A program made the translations under genes and the position numbers. Shown here in pieces: positions 47,650 to 59,243 of a DNA stretch of 64,000 bases (its first letter is position 1; every line of letters begins with the position of its first letter). The notes under the pieces were generated by a model that did no database searches, had not been told where the DNA came from, and worked only from the letters and a program-made list of their open reading frames with translations. Source of the stretch: Phoenix dactylifera (lineage: Eukaryota; Streptophyta; Magnoliopsida; Arecales; Arecaceae); NCBI RefSeq assembly GCF_009389715.1, contig NC_052399.1:14945646-15009645 (forward strand). The letters run 5' to 3'.

Positions 47650-48100
47650 CTAGCTAACCGAGCATAAAATTAGCTAAGGGAGAAAATCTTAGCCCAAGCT
47701 AGATCGGATCAAAGTGGCATGCCTGAACTTAACTAGTCACGAGAATACCCAGCCGAAGGAAGAAATCCAAGCCTAGGCTATGTTAGATCAACATGGCATG
47801 TTCGACCTGATAGGTCCTGAGAAAAGCCACCCTAAGGAGAAAATCCTAGCCAGCTAGGGCGGATTAAAGTGGCATGCCCAACTAGATCGGAGACAAGAAA
47901 AGTGAGGCGAGGAGAAAAAAACCTAGCTTAGGATAGGCCGAGGCGACACCCATGGGATCCAACCCAATGACTGTCTAGATAAAAATCCTAGCCCATACTA
48001 ATTTGGATCGAAAGTGGAACACTTAACTTGACTAGTCGCAAGCAAAGCTAGACGAGGAGGAAATCCTGGCCTAGGCTAGGTTGGATCAAATTTGGCACAC
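47650..48100 (+). repeat. Degenerate ~80-bp tandem repeats, unit D
   Basis: Closely similar to 36800-37240. Confidence 0.6.
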
Positions 48101-48739
48101 CATGAGGACCTCGACCTTGAGCCAAAACTACTCTCAAGCCAATCTCAAGAGGATCACAACCTCAATAACACAACTTCAAGCACTTGGACAGATTTTTTAT
48201 TCTACAGTAAGTATTAAAGAACATTTAATTTATTTTTTAGGTGCAGAAAAAATTTGGATCTGTCCAAGAATGAAGGTGGCTTTGGTTGTGCAGAGAAGTT
48301 CTTGATCCGTCTAGGATTGATAGCATCTGTAGCCGACTAGGGGATAAAGGCAAGAATAAGTCGATCTCATTCGACAATAACTCCTGCAAGGTGACTTAAA
48401 GGAGCAACCAAACAAACCAAACTCCTGGAGGACAAAAGCCAAACTCCAGGGGTCACAGGCCCAAAAACCGACATTAAGCCAAACCCCTGTGACTTGGGAA
48501 TGGAATTCACTGTCATCAGATCCGGTTAAAAGATAACCGTAGATATATTTTTACAAAGAAAAATAACTTTTGTAATTATAATAGCAGTTTTTTATGAAAC
48601 AGTTATTGTGGACCAACATTACAGAATTTTGTGCAGAATTTAATTGTCAACGCATCTATTGCTTTTGCATACCATCATAATTTATACTATGTTAAATTAG
48701 TTAATTAAATTTAATTTATACTCATTTAATTTTATCATT
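48101..48739. other. Spacer before CHS4, LTR remnant missing
   Basis: At about 48490-48515 ('gggaatggaattcactgtcatc') the sequence jumps from the retroelement debris directly to the region matching 38745 or 53730. The LTR remnant present upstream of the other four genes and about 1 kb of debris are deleted here. Confidence 0.6.
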
Positions 48740-49119
48740 CAAGCTCTTCTAACCAACCTAGTAGTAGTCAACGAGCGTTACAGCCAGCAAACCCCGCATC
48801 CCTAGCCCATACGCCGCCCTCCTGTGCCAGCTACCAAAAAGGTGGCCCCGTCATCCGACGTACACAGAGCAAAAGGAGGCAGAGGTTGGTGAATAGCACG
48901 GGCCACCTTTTGGGTAGGTGGGACAGGACGTGCCGTGGGCGAGATCAACGCCCAGAAAAGAGGGGGTTCCGGCCCTCATTTTATAATTCCACCCAGAGCC
49001 CAGAGGGGCTATATATATGGGAGCGAAGAGCATGCTCCTCCACACACCCCGGCGCTCTACCCTAAACAATTAAACCTTCAGCAGCCGCTGCCCATCTCTC
49101 CATCTCCCTTCCACTTAGA
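48740..49119 (+). promoter_or_regulatory. CHS4 core promoter and 5' UTR, type alpha
   Basis: Nearly base-identical to the CHS1 promoter from about 48740 onward, although the sequence further upstream differs. That suggests a conversion tract. TATA box at 49010-49018, 110 bp before the ATG. No H-box, AC-I or TACGTA. Confidence 0.75.
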
Positions 49120-50641
49120 ATGGCCAGCATCGAGTCCATTCGCAAGGCACAGAGGGCTGACGGCCCGGCCACGATCATGGCCATTGGAACCGCCAACCCT
49201 CCTCATGCCGTCGACCAGAGCACCTACGCGGACTTCTACTTCCGAATCACCAACAATGAGCACAAGCACGAGCTCAAAGAGAAGTTCAAGCGCATATGTA
49301 AGAGCTTAATTAATTGTTGCATTCCTTGGTTCCTCGTATACTTTTTTGGTATAGTACTTAGAAACCACTTTGGCACGTTCGCTCTATCTCATGACACCTA
49401 GTGAGCATGCATGCATGAATCATGATATCCGATCGTGTTCCCATCTTTCTTCCAATTATAAAAAAACAAAGAATATGGAGGGAGCTGTCCGCAACACATT
49501 TTTATCCAGATCATGCATGCATACGTATCCAAACTCTCTCAGGCATGCGACAATTAGATGATCGATATTATCATCCAAACTCATGAATGAGAGATACACA
49601 TGCAAGTCGCTCGTTTTTTTTTGACGTTAGTTTGCTGCGTCGCGGTGCAGGTGAGAAATCCATGATCAAGAAGCGGTACATGTACCTCACCGAGGATGTC
49701 CTGAAGCAGAACCCGAACATGTGCGCCTACATGGCGCCCTCTCTGGATGCCCGGCAGGACATCCTGGTGGAGGAGGTGCCGAAGCTGGGGAAGGAAGCAG
49801 CCGTCAAGGCCATCAAGGAGTGGGGCCGCCCCAAGTCAAACATCACTCACCTCGTCGTCTGCTCCACCAGCGGCGTCGACATGCCCGGGGCCGACTACCA
49901 GCTCATCAGGCTCCTCGGCCTCAACCCGTCCGTCAAGCGAGTCATGCTCTACCACCAGGGCTGCTTCGCCGGCGGACCGTGCTCCGCATCGCCAAGGACC
50001 TCGCCGAGAACAACAAGGGTGCTCGCGTGCTTGTCGTGTGCTCCGAGATCACCGTCGTCACCTTCCGAGGCACCGACGACGTCCACTTCGACAACCTCGT
50101 GGGCCAGGCCCTCTTCGCCGACGGTGCAGCGGCACTCATCGTCGGAGCGGATCCGATCCAAGGTGTCGAGAGGCCGCTCTTTCGAATGGCTTCGGCGGCT
50201 CAGCTGGTACTGCCGGACAGCGAGGGGGCCATCGAAGGCCACCTCAGGGAAGTGGGCCTCACCTTCCACCTCCTCAACCAGGTCCCCACCATTATCTCCA
50301 AGAACATCGAGAAGAGCCTGGAGGAGGCGTTCGAGCCGCTGGGTATCTCTGACTGGAATTCCTTGTTCTGGATTGCGCACCCTGGTGGCCCGGCCATACT
50401 TGACGCCTTCGAGTCCAAACTGAAGCTGAAGCCGGAGAAGCTCCGGGCGACGCGGCACGTGCTTAGCGAGTACGGGAACATGTCCAGCGCTTGCGTGTTC
50501 TTCATACTGGACGAGATGAGGAAGCGGTCGGCGAAGGAAGGGAAAGGGACCACCGGAGAGGGGCTCGACTGGGGAGTGCTCTATGGATTCGGACCAGGCC
50601 TCACCATGGAGACCGTCGTCCTCCAAAGTGTCGCTATCTAG
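49120..50641 (+). pseudogene. CHS: Chalcone synthase copy 4, one single-base frameshift
   Basis: Exon 1 is 49120-49297, the intron 49298-49650, and exon 2 49651-50641, which at 991 nt is one short of the other copies. The missing base is in a GGG run near 49973-49976 ('ggcggaccg' against 'ggcgggaccg'), just after Cys164 in the QGCFAGG motif. Downstream of it the frame shifts and His303 and Asn336 are lost. Apart from that base, exon 2 appears identical to CHS1 and CHS2. The acceptor reads gcggtgcag instead of gcgttgcag but keeps AG. A single loss in a homopolymer of an otherwise perfect gene could be a real null allele or a sequencing error. Confidence 0.9.
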
Positions 50642-51454
50642 GGTTTCAGACTCCACCATGGTTCCATTGCTACATTTTTTTATCGTTGGTTCAGTTCAAG
50701 CAGTCTTCGACCAAACAATATTTTAAAAGATTATATATGAGATATGCAATGAATAAATGATTGAATAAAAAGCCTGGTAGAGTGAAATACTCAATCAGCA
50801 AGTGTATCTTTCTTCAAGAATACCGAAGTGTTTACTCAAAGTATAAAAAAAGAGAAGAAGAATTAGTTCAGTGGGAAATCTTAATGTAAGATCCTAAGTT
50901 AAATCGCTGCCCCAGCAACGAACATTTCTCCTTTGTACTGAACTTGCTCTTCCTCTTATAGTCAATTCCTACTTTGGACGCGCGCTTGCGGTCAGAGTTC
51001 TTCTATTTCACGTCTCCTGAAATCAATTGCAACTTTTGCTTGGGCCGGAAACGTATAAACCAGGGAATTTACGGAAAAACCATTAGCCGTATCGGACTTA
51101 AAGGAAACTTTCCCTTACCAGTCAAGCTGAGGATTGTTGACTTCCTTTTTCAGAAAGTCAAGAATACGTAACCATTGCTTGAACAGTTTTTGTTTTTCTT
51201 TTTTTGTTGAGAAGGTGCCTAAAGGCTGATTAATAACAATCCATTACAATTTTATGGTAGTCATAACAGACCCCTGCTATGGTTGTTTTATGATTATATA
51301 TAGTAGCATCATTTAATTAAATTTAAGTGTCAGTGTTAAGGTGTTATTTTTTTCTTTTGATATATATATAGTTAAGGGAGCAAGAATTACCTAATTTCAC
51401 AATAATTACCTAGGTTGTTATGATTACTCAAGCAGAAATATTTTTTTAGCCCCA
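50642..51454 (+). repeat. CHS 3'-flank module after CHS4
   Basis: Matches the other flanks, then stops abruptly at 'ttagcccc' near 51454. Confidence 0.8.
50752..50757 (+). promoter_or_regulatory. Polyadenylation signal of CHS4
   Basis: AATAAA in the conserved position. The upstream overlapping AATAAA of the other copies reads AATGAA here. Confidence 0.55.
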
Positions 51455-52302
51455 ATTGGCCATTAGGCTATAAGGGTCGCCAAACCAACCAGCTTTTTAA
51501 GGAGCAAGTTGTGTTTCAGTTAGAAATTTGGCTCAGATATGGCCCGTTTAATTGCTAAACAAGGCAACCTAGGATAAGATAGACTTGCTTGTGCTCAATT
51601 AGATTAAACTTGGAACAAAACAGGCCAGATATTTGATGTATATTACTATATATTATATATAATTTAATTACTTTTTTATGAATAAAATTATATTATATCA
51701 TAAATTATCATGACAATATAAAGAGTATTTTTAGCTCAAGATATGAATGTAAAGGTTTTTAGGGATTTTAGTTTTGCTTGAATTTTGTAGATCATTAGCT
51801 GTTCAAGAGTAGCTCAAGGCCAGCTCAAAATGGCTTAAATTCAAATACCGAGCTTGCGCTATGCTTGGCATGTTTCAACCTGGCTTGTCTCCACCCCCTT
51901 TAGCCATAACAACTTTAGCATCATTTTTGACATGCCAAATGGAAACAGCTCAAGTGTGTGTATCATACAACAAAATCAGAGCGATGGAGACAGGGCCACC
52001 AAATAGGATCAGTCAAGAAAGGTATAAGAAAACCATATTGCCTTGTCCCACTTTTGATTTTGCTGGGCCGTGGAAGGTGTTCAAGTCAATGAAAGTCCAA
52101 AATTTCTTTTGATTTTTTTTTCTAGCTTATCACTTTCATTTTGGATACATTGTAATTTGAACCTACTCTCATATACATTTGCTTAGCGCGAGCAGAGTTG
52201 AATATTTACGTTGTCTTGGAAAAACTGTCCTTGCTTCCCACGAATTCCTAGTTTTACAACCAAATAGCCCGTCAAACAAATACAAAATTAAGACAAAACT
52301 TC
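51455..52302. other. Collapsed spacer of unit E, first segment
   Basis: Resumes at a point matching 42775 onward, so about 1 kb of common spacer is missing at 51455. It is collinear until 'aaaacttcct' at about 52303. No gene. Confidence 0.6.
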
Positions 52303-53415
52303 CTAGGGCGGATTAAAGTGGCATGCCCAACTAGATCGGAGACGAGAAAAGTGAGGTGAGGAGAAAAAACCTAGCTTAGGATAGGCCGAGGCGACACCCA
52401 TGGGATCCAACCCACTGACTGTTTAGATAAAAATCCTAGCCCATACTAATTTGGATCGAAAGTGGCACACTTAACTTGACTAGTCGCGAGCAAAGCTAGA
52501 CGAGGAGGAAATCCTGGCCTAGGCTAGGTTGGATCAAACTTGGCACACCATGAGGCCCTCGACATCGAGCCAAAAAACTCTCGAGCCAACCTCAATAGGA
52601 TCACAACCTCAGGAACACAACTTCAAGCATTTGGATAGATAGTTTACTCGATAGTAAGTATCAAAAAAAATTTAATTTAATTTTTATGTGCAGAAAAAAA
52701 TGGGATCTATCCAAGCATGAAGACGGCTTCAGTTGTGCAAAAAGATCTAGATCCATCTAGACTTAATAGCAACTCCAGCTGACTAGGGGACAAAGGCAAG
52801 ATTAAGTCGATTTCATTCGACAAGAACTCCTGCAAGGTGATTTAAAGGAGCAACCTAACAAGCCAAACTCCAGGAGGACAATAACAGCTTACGAAAACCC
52901 GACCCCCAAGCTTAAGGCTCGAAATGCCGGATCCAGGGACAAAGGTCCAAGAGCCGACCTAAATAGCTCTTAGGTGAAAGAGCCGACTAGGTGAAAGAGC
53001 CGACATAAATGGCTCTCAGGTCAAAGAGTCAACCTCAACTACTGTCAGGTCCAAAACCTGATTACAATGGCTTTTAAGGCAAAGGGCCGAACTCAACGAC
53101 TCTCGATACAAGAAGTGGACCCCAATAGTTCTCAAAACAAAAAGATCTTAATGGCTCAAATCAACCAAAGATCTATATGCCTGATCACATTTCTGACTTG
53201 ACCAGATGCCACATATTTCTTCGTACAAACTATCAACCATTTTGGATTCTAAATAAATCCGCCCAAATTGCCTATCAAAATGTTACGGCTATCACCTAAA
53301 ATCCTGATGAACTAAATACGTGAGCTATGATCTAAAAAAATGAGCAGGATGAGGTGGACCATATTTCCCTAAACCGAGATGAGAAAAATGACTTTAACAA
53401 AGAAGTGGAGGGGCA
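52303..53415. other. Collapsed spacer of unit E, second segment
   Basis: Jumps to sequence matching 47858 onward, so about 4 kb present in unit D is absent. It contains the end of the ~80-bp repeats and retroelement debris, and a further internal deletion near 52885 with ACAA microhomology. No gene. Confidence 0.6.
52940..53110 (+). repeat. Short hairpin minisatellite, unit E
   Basis: Same AGAGCC...GGCTCT units as 37960-38130, with an additional partial unit 'gtgaaagagccgactag' near 52985. Confidence 0.65.
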
Positions 53416-53745
53416 TGTGATGTAGCTAATTAAACCTCATCTTTCAATCATGGGCTAACACGTGGTATAGCATGAAACTAATTTCAATTGTATTCATATT
53501 CTTGAGCTGATCGCGACAAAAAAAGTCTAGAGATAGTTCTCCACTTAACTTAAGACTTTGAATAAGAATTTTACGTCTATAAAAAAGGGCTATGCATCTC
53601 ATATTATTCTATATCTCTCTTTTCTCTCCATTTCTATATTTTCTAATGCTTTATTTGACTCAAGCTTCGAAGGCTCCTTAGTCAGATCAGCTCTGCTTGT
53701 GCGTAGATTGACCGACACTCTCTAGTTTTCACTGTCATCAGATTA
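53416..53745 (+). mobile_element. LTR remnant upstream of CHS5, probably Ty3/gypsy
   Basis: Counterpart of 10046-10395, starting near TGTGATGTAGC, with a TATA box near 53579. It is the most diverged of the four remnants. Ends are approximate. Confidence 0.45.
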
Positions 53746-53999
53746 GATTAAAAGATAACCGTAGATATATTTTTACAAAGAAAAATAACTTTTTTAATTA
53801 TAATAGTAGTTTTTTATGAAACAGTTATCTCGGACTAGCAAAATAGAATTTTATGCAGAATTTAATTGTCGATGCATCTATTGCTTTTGCTTATGATCAT
53901 ATTTTTAGTATTTTGTATTATTTAATTAAATTTTACCCAGTGGCATTGCTTACGTGCTAGTGCTAACAACTAAAGAAACAAGTACTCATTTAATTTAAT

Positions 54000-54369
54000 T
54001 ATTCAAGCTCTTCTAACCAACCTAGTAGTAGTCAACGAGCATTACAGCCAGCAAACCCCGCGTCCAAGCCCATACGCCGCCCTACCGTCCCACCTACCGG
54101 AAAGGTGGCCCCGTCATCCGACGTACGTAGAGCACGAAGAAGGCCGAGGTTGGTGGATAGCACGGGCAATCTTTTGGGTAGATGGGACAGGACGTGCCGT
54201 GGCGAGATCAACGCCCAGAGCACCCTCATTTTATAATTCCACCCAGAGCCCAGAAGGGCTATATATATGGGAGCGAAGAGCATGCTCCTCCACACTCCCC
54301 GGCGCTCTACCCTAAACAATTAAACCTTCAGCAGCCGCTGCCCATCTCTCCATCTCCCTTCCACTTAGA
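54000..54369 (+). promoter_or_regulatory. CHS5 core promoter and 5' UTR, type beta
   Basis: H-box CCTACC(N7)CT at 54081-54095, AC-I site ACCTACC at 54092-54098, A-box TACGTA at 54124-54129, TATA box at 54260-54268. About 14 bp of the GA/GC-rich stretch before 'cctcattttataatt' are missing relative to CHS1. Confidence 0.75.
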
Positions 54370-55891
54370 ATGGCCAGCATCGAGTCCATTCGCAAGGCAC
54401 AGAGGGCTGACGGCCCGGCCACGATCATGGCCATCGGAACCGCCAACCCTCCTCATGCCGTCGACCAGAGCACCTACGCCGACTTCTACTTCCGAATCAC
54501 CAACAATGAGCACAAGCACGAGCTCAAAGAGAAGTTCAAGCGCATATGTAAGAGCTTAATTAATTGTTGCATGCCTTGCTTCCTCGTATACTTTTTTGGT
54601 ATAATACTTAGAAACCACTTTGGCCCGTTCGCTCTATCTCATGACACCTACTCAGCATGCATGCATGAATCATGATATCCGATCGTGTTCCCATCTTTCT
54701 TCCAATTATAAAAAAACAAAGAATATGGAGGGAGCTGTCCGCAGCACATTTTTATCCAGATCATGCATGCATACGTATCCAAACTCTCTCAGGCATGCAA
54801 CAATTAGATGATCGATATTATCATCCAAACTCATGAATGAGAGATACGCATGCAAGTCGCTCGTTTTTTTTGACGTTAGTTTGCTGCGTCGCGTTGCAGG
54901 TGAGAAATCCATGATCAAGAAGCGGTACATGTACCTCACCGAGGATCTCCTGAAGCAGAACCCGAACATGTGCGCCTACATGGCGCCCTCTCTGGATGCC
55001 CGGCAGGACATCCTGGTGGAGGAGGTGCCGAAGCTGGGGAAGGAAGCAGCCGTCAAGGCCATCAAGGAGTGGGGCCGCCCCAAGTCAAACATCACTCACC
55101 TCGTCGTCTGCTCCACCAGCGGCGTCGACATGCCCGGGGCCGACTACCAGCTCATCAGGCTCCTCGGCCTCAACCCGTCCGTCAAGCGAGTCATGCTCTA
55201 CCACCAGGGCTGCTTCGCCGGCGGGACCGTGCTCCGCATCGCCAAGGACCTCGCCGAGAACAACAAGGGTGCTCGCGTGCTTGTCGTGTGCTCCGAGATC
55301 ACCGTCGTCACCTTCCGAGGCACCGACGACATCCACTTCGACAACCTCGTGGGCCAGGCCCTCTTCGCCGATGGTGCAGCGGCACTCATCGTCGGAGCGG
55401 ATCCGATCCAAGGTGTCGAGAGGCCGCTCTTTCGAATGGCTTCGGCGGCTCAGCTGGTACTGCCGGACAGCGAGGGGGCCATCGAAGGCCACCTCAGGGA
55501 AGTGGGCCTCACCTTCCACCTCCTCAACCAGGTCCCCACCATTATCTCCAAGAACATCGAGAAGAGCCTGGAGGAGGCGTTCGAGCCGCTGGGTATCTCT
55601 GACTGGAATTCCTTGTTCTGGATTGCGCACCCTGGTGGCCCGGCCATACTTGACGCCTTTGAGTCCAAACTGAAGCTGAAGCCGGAGAAGCTCCGGGCGA
55701 CGCGGCACGTGCTTAGTGAGTACGGGAACATGTCCAGCGCTTGCGTGTTCTTCATACTGGACGAGATGAGAAAGCGGTCGGCGAAGGAAGGGAAAGGGAC
55801 CACCGGAGAGGGGCTCGATTGGGGAGTGCTCTATGGATTCGGACCAGGGCTCACCATGGAGACCGTCGTCCTCCAAAGTGTCGCTATCTAG
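54370..55891 (+). CDS. CHS: Chalcone synthase copy 5 (intact, two exons)
   Basis: Exon 1 is 54370-54547, the intron 54548-54899, and exon 2 54900-55891. The 389-residue product differs from CHS1 only at Val76Leu and Val204Ile, both conservative and away from the catalytic residues. I see about nine nucleotide differences from CHS1 in total, most of them silent (for example at codons 37, 217, 313, 332, 350 and 366). The whole CHS active site is kept. It is the most distinct copy and, with CHS2, has the beta promoter. It should be a working CHS producing naringenin chalcone. Confidence 0.97.
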
Positions 55892-56650
55892 GGTTTCAGA
55901 CTCCACCATGGTTCCATTGCTACATTTTTTTCTCGTTGCTTCAGTTCAAGCAGTGTTCGACCAAACAATATTTTCAAAGATTATCTATGAGATATGCAAT
56001 AAATAAATGATTGAATAAAAAGCCTGGTATAGTGAAATACTCAATCAGCAAGTGTATCTTTCTTCAAGAATACTGAAGTGTTTACTCAAAGTTAAAAAAA
56101 GAAGAAGAAGAATTAGTTCAGTGGGAAATCTTAATGTAAGATCCTAAGTTAAATCGCTGCCTCAGCAACGAACATTTCTCCTTTGTACTGAACTTGCTCT
56201 TCCTCTTATAGTCAATTCCTACTTTGGACGCGCGCTTGCGGTCAGAGTTCTTCTATTTCACGTCTCCTGAAATCAATTGCAACTTTTGCTTGGGCCGGAA
56301 ACGTATAAACCAGGGAATTTACGGAAAAACCACTAGCCGTATCGGACTTAAAGGAAACTTTCCGTCACCCGTCAAGCTGAGGATTGTTGACTTCCTTTTT
56401 CAGAAAGTCAAGAATACGTAACCATTGCTTGAACAGTTTTTGTTTTTCTTTTGTTGAGAAGGTGCATAAAGGCTGATTAATAACAATCCATTACAATTTT
56501 ATGGTAGTCATAACAGACCCCTGCTATGGTTGTTTTATGATTATATATAGTAGCATCATTTAATTAAATTTAAGTGTTAGTGTTAAGGTGTTATTTTTTT
56601 CTTTTGATATATACTTAAGGGAGCTAGCGAGAATTACCTAATTTCACAAT
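55892..56650 (+). repeat. CHS 3'-flank module after CHS5
   Basis: Same module as after the other genes, with its own small differences (for example a TA-repeat contraction near 56608). Confidence 0.8.
55998..56003 (+). promoter_or_regulatory. Polyadenylation signal of CHS5
   Basis: AATAAA about 107 nt after the stop codon. Confidence 0.6.
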
Positions 56651-59090
56651 AATTACCTAAGTCGTTATGATTACTCAAGCAGAAATATTTTTTTAGCCCC
56701 ATATCAGTTATGCACTACATGGATTTAAATATCTACAGAGGGCTAAGAAACCCAACTAATATCTTTTGGCTAATCTTTTTAAATAAGAAAGGCGTCAGAA
56801 TCAGATTTGATATATGTCTATATCGGCTAAGGGATACTATAGCATGCACAGCTCATATGGGTTGACCAGGAGCTAATATAGTGTTTATGATTAGATTCAT
56901 AGCAGTCATGATTGGATCTGAACAGATGTGAGTTCTAAGACCGCCAAGAATGTTAGGGCTTAAATGAAGGGAGTATATCAGGACTTGCATGAGCATATGT
57001 TCAGTCTTACATAGATAACGGATAGATCCATGTACAAGGCCAAAGAATCAAATAGTATATTCTGATTAACTTTTTAGGTGAGGTACTGCATTGTTACAAC
57101 CTCGGTGCTTGGATACATTCTAAACTCAACCCAAAATTCTTGGTTGCAAAGTTGAAGAGAATGACCATTAGCATAAGCCAGAGCTTGGACATAAGCCTAT
57201 GGTTTCTTTTCAAAATGCTCAATTGGTCCGGTGTGATGTTCCTTAGCAATCAAATGTGTCGTCCTATACCAAAAAATAAAATAAAATAAAATAAAGATGC
57301 ACAAGTAAGACATCTTAAAGGAACAAGGTCGTATGTCTGATTTCAATGAATGAACAACAAACGGATTCATAAAAACTATATGCTAGATGCTTATCCACAA
57401 GACTGAATATATGGCAATTAATTCATTATGAAGTATTTTTGTAGCTTAATGCACTTGTTTTGGAGTACTTGCTTGGTGCAAATGATGGCTATCTCCAAAA
57501 AGTGAAAATTAGCTTTTTTTGAAAATCGGAACACATATGTTTAAATTTTATAAATTTGGAAAGGTTTTGGCCTTTCAGATGGATGAAACTATATACAACT
57601 TCTTGAGATAGACCGGGTATTATTTGTTTCTTATTAGTCCCAATTAGAGATAGGTCATATCATAAAAATGATTCCTATGCGTGTGTTATATTTAATTAAT
57701 GAGTAGTTAAAGATATGATGGCAAATAAAATGGTCCAACTGGCTGTTAGGCTATTAGGGTCACCAAACCAACCAGCTTTTTAAGGAGCAAGTTGTGTTTC
57801 AGTTGGAAATTTGGCTCAGATATGGCCCATTTAATTGCTAAACAAGGCAACCTAGGATAAGATAGACTTGCTTGTGCTCAATTAGATTAAACTTGGAACA
57901 AAGAGACCAGATATTTGATATATATTACTATATATCATATATAATTTTATTATTTTTTATGAATAAAATTATATTATATCATAAATTATCATGACAATAT
58001 AAAGAGTATTTTTAGCTCAAGATATGAATGTAAAGGCTTTTAGGGATTTTAGTTTTGCTTGAATTTTGTAGATCATCAGCTGTTCAAGAGTAGTTCAAGG
58101 CCAGCTCAAAATGGCTTAAATTCAAATACCAAGCTTGCGCCATGCTTGGCATGTTTCAACCTGGCTTGTCTCCACCCCCTTTAGCCATAACAACTTTAGC
58201 ATCATTTTTCACATGCCAAATGGAAACAGCTCAAGTGTGTGGATCATACAACAAAATCAGAGCGATGGAGACAGGGCCACCAAATAGGATCAGTCAAAAA
58301 AGGAATAAGAAAACCATTTTGCCTTGTCCCACTTTTGATTTTGCTAAGCCGTGAAAGGTGTTCAAGTCAATGAAAGTCCAAAATTTCTTTTGATTTTTTT
58401 TCTAGCTTATCACTTTCATTTTGGATGCATTGTAATTTGAACCTACTCTCATATACATTTGCTTAGCGCGAGCAGAGTTGAATATTTACGTTGTCTTGGA
58501 AAAACTGTCCTTGCTTCCCACGAATTCCTAGTTTTACAACCAAATAGCCCGTCAAACAAATACAAAATTAAGACAAAACTTCCTCAGTATGGAACAGAAA
58601 CCGAGTTGCATCACCCTAAAATATCAATTATAAAACGTATCAATTGGAGACCGGCCAAATCGGTGAAGACATCCCATCATAAAGTACAGGATGGAACCCC
58701 CACATCGAACGCCATATCGCGGGAGTGCCGACTCGGAAGTCATCTCTTCCAATGAGAAAGTTAGTTACCACGAGGACATCTTAACCTCAGCTACCAAATA
58801 ATTATTGGAATTGTTGGTCATACAAACATGTGCTCTATAGCTTTAGAAGGCGAAGTACGTTGCCTGCGTCTCAGAAAACTGCCCCTTTTTTGGTTATGAG
58901 GCAGCTACTCTACACGACACCATGTAAGATGACTCTCAATGTACGAAAAACTAAATGCAAGATGACCTGACGTAAACAACTTGTTGAAAAGTCAGCTCAA
59001 AAGGAAAAGGAAAAGAGGCCAAAACAAAGAAGTAGAAGGAGGGAAATTCACGAACCAAACCAGACACGTAGCTGGTTTGGAGTTGAGTTT
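56651..59090. other. Common spacer after CHS5, no gene seen
   Basis: Near-identical to 41691-44120. It ends abruptly at 'gagttttgg', where it joins a CHS 3'-flank scrap with about 4 bp of shared sequence (TTTG). Confidence 0.65.
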
Positions 59091-59243
59091 TGGACGCGCG
59101 CTTGCGGTCAGAGTTCTTCTATTTCACGTCTCCTGAAATCAATTGCAACTTTTGCTTGGGCTGGAAACGTATAAACCAGGGAATTTACGGAAAAACCACT
59201 AGCTGTATTAAAGGAAACATTCCATCACCATTCAAGCTGAGGA
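59091..59243 (+). repeat. CHS 3'-flank relic without a gene, right end of the array
   Basis: About 150 bp matching 12892-13050 (gacgcgcgcttgcggtcaga onward), slightly diverged and closer to the relic at 13620-13810. No CHS coding sequence is attached. The LINE inserted at its right end. Confidence 0.8.
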
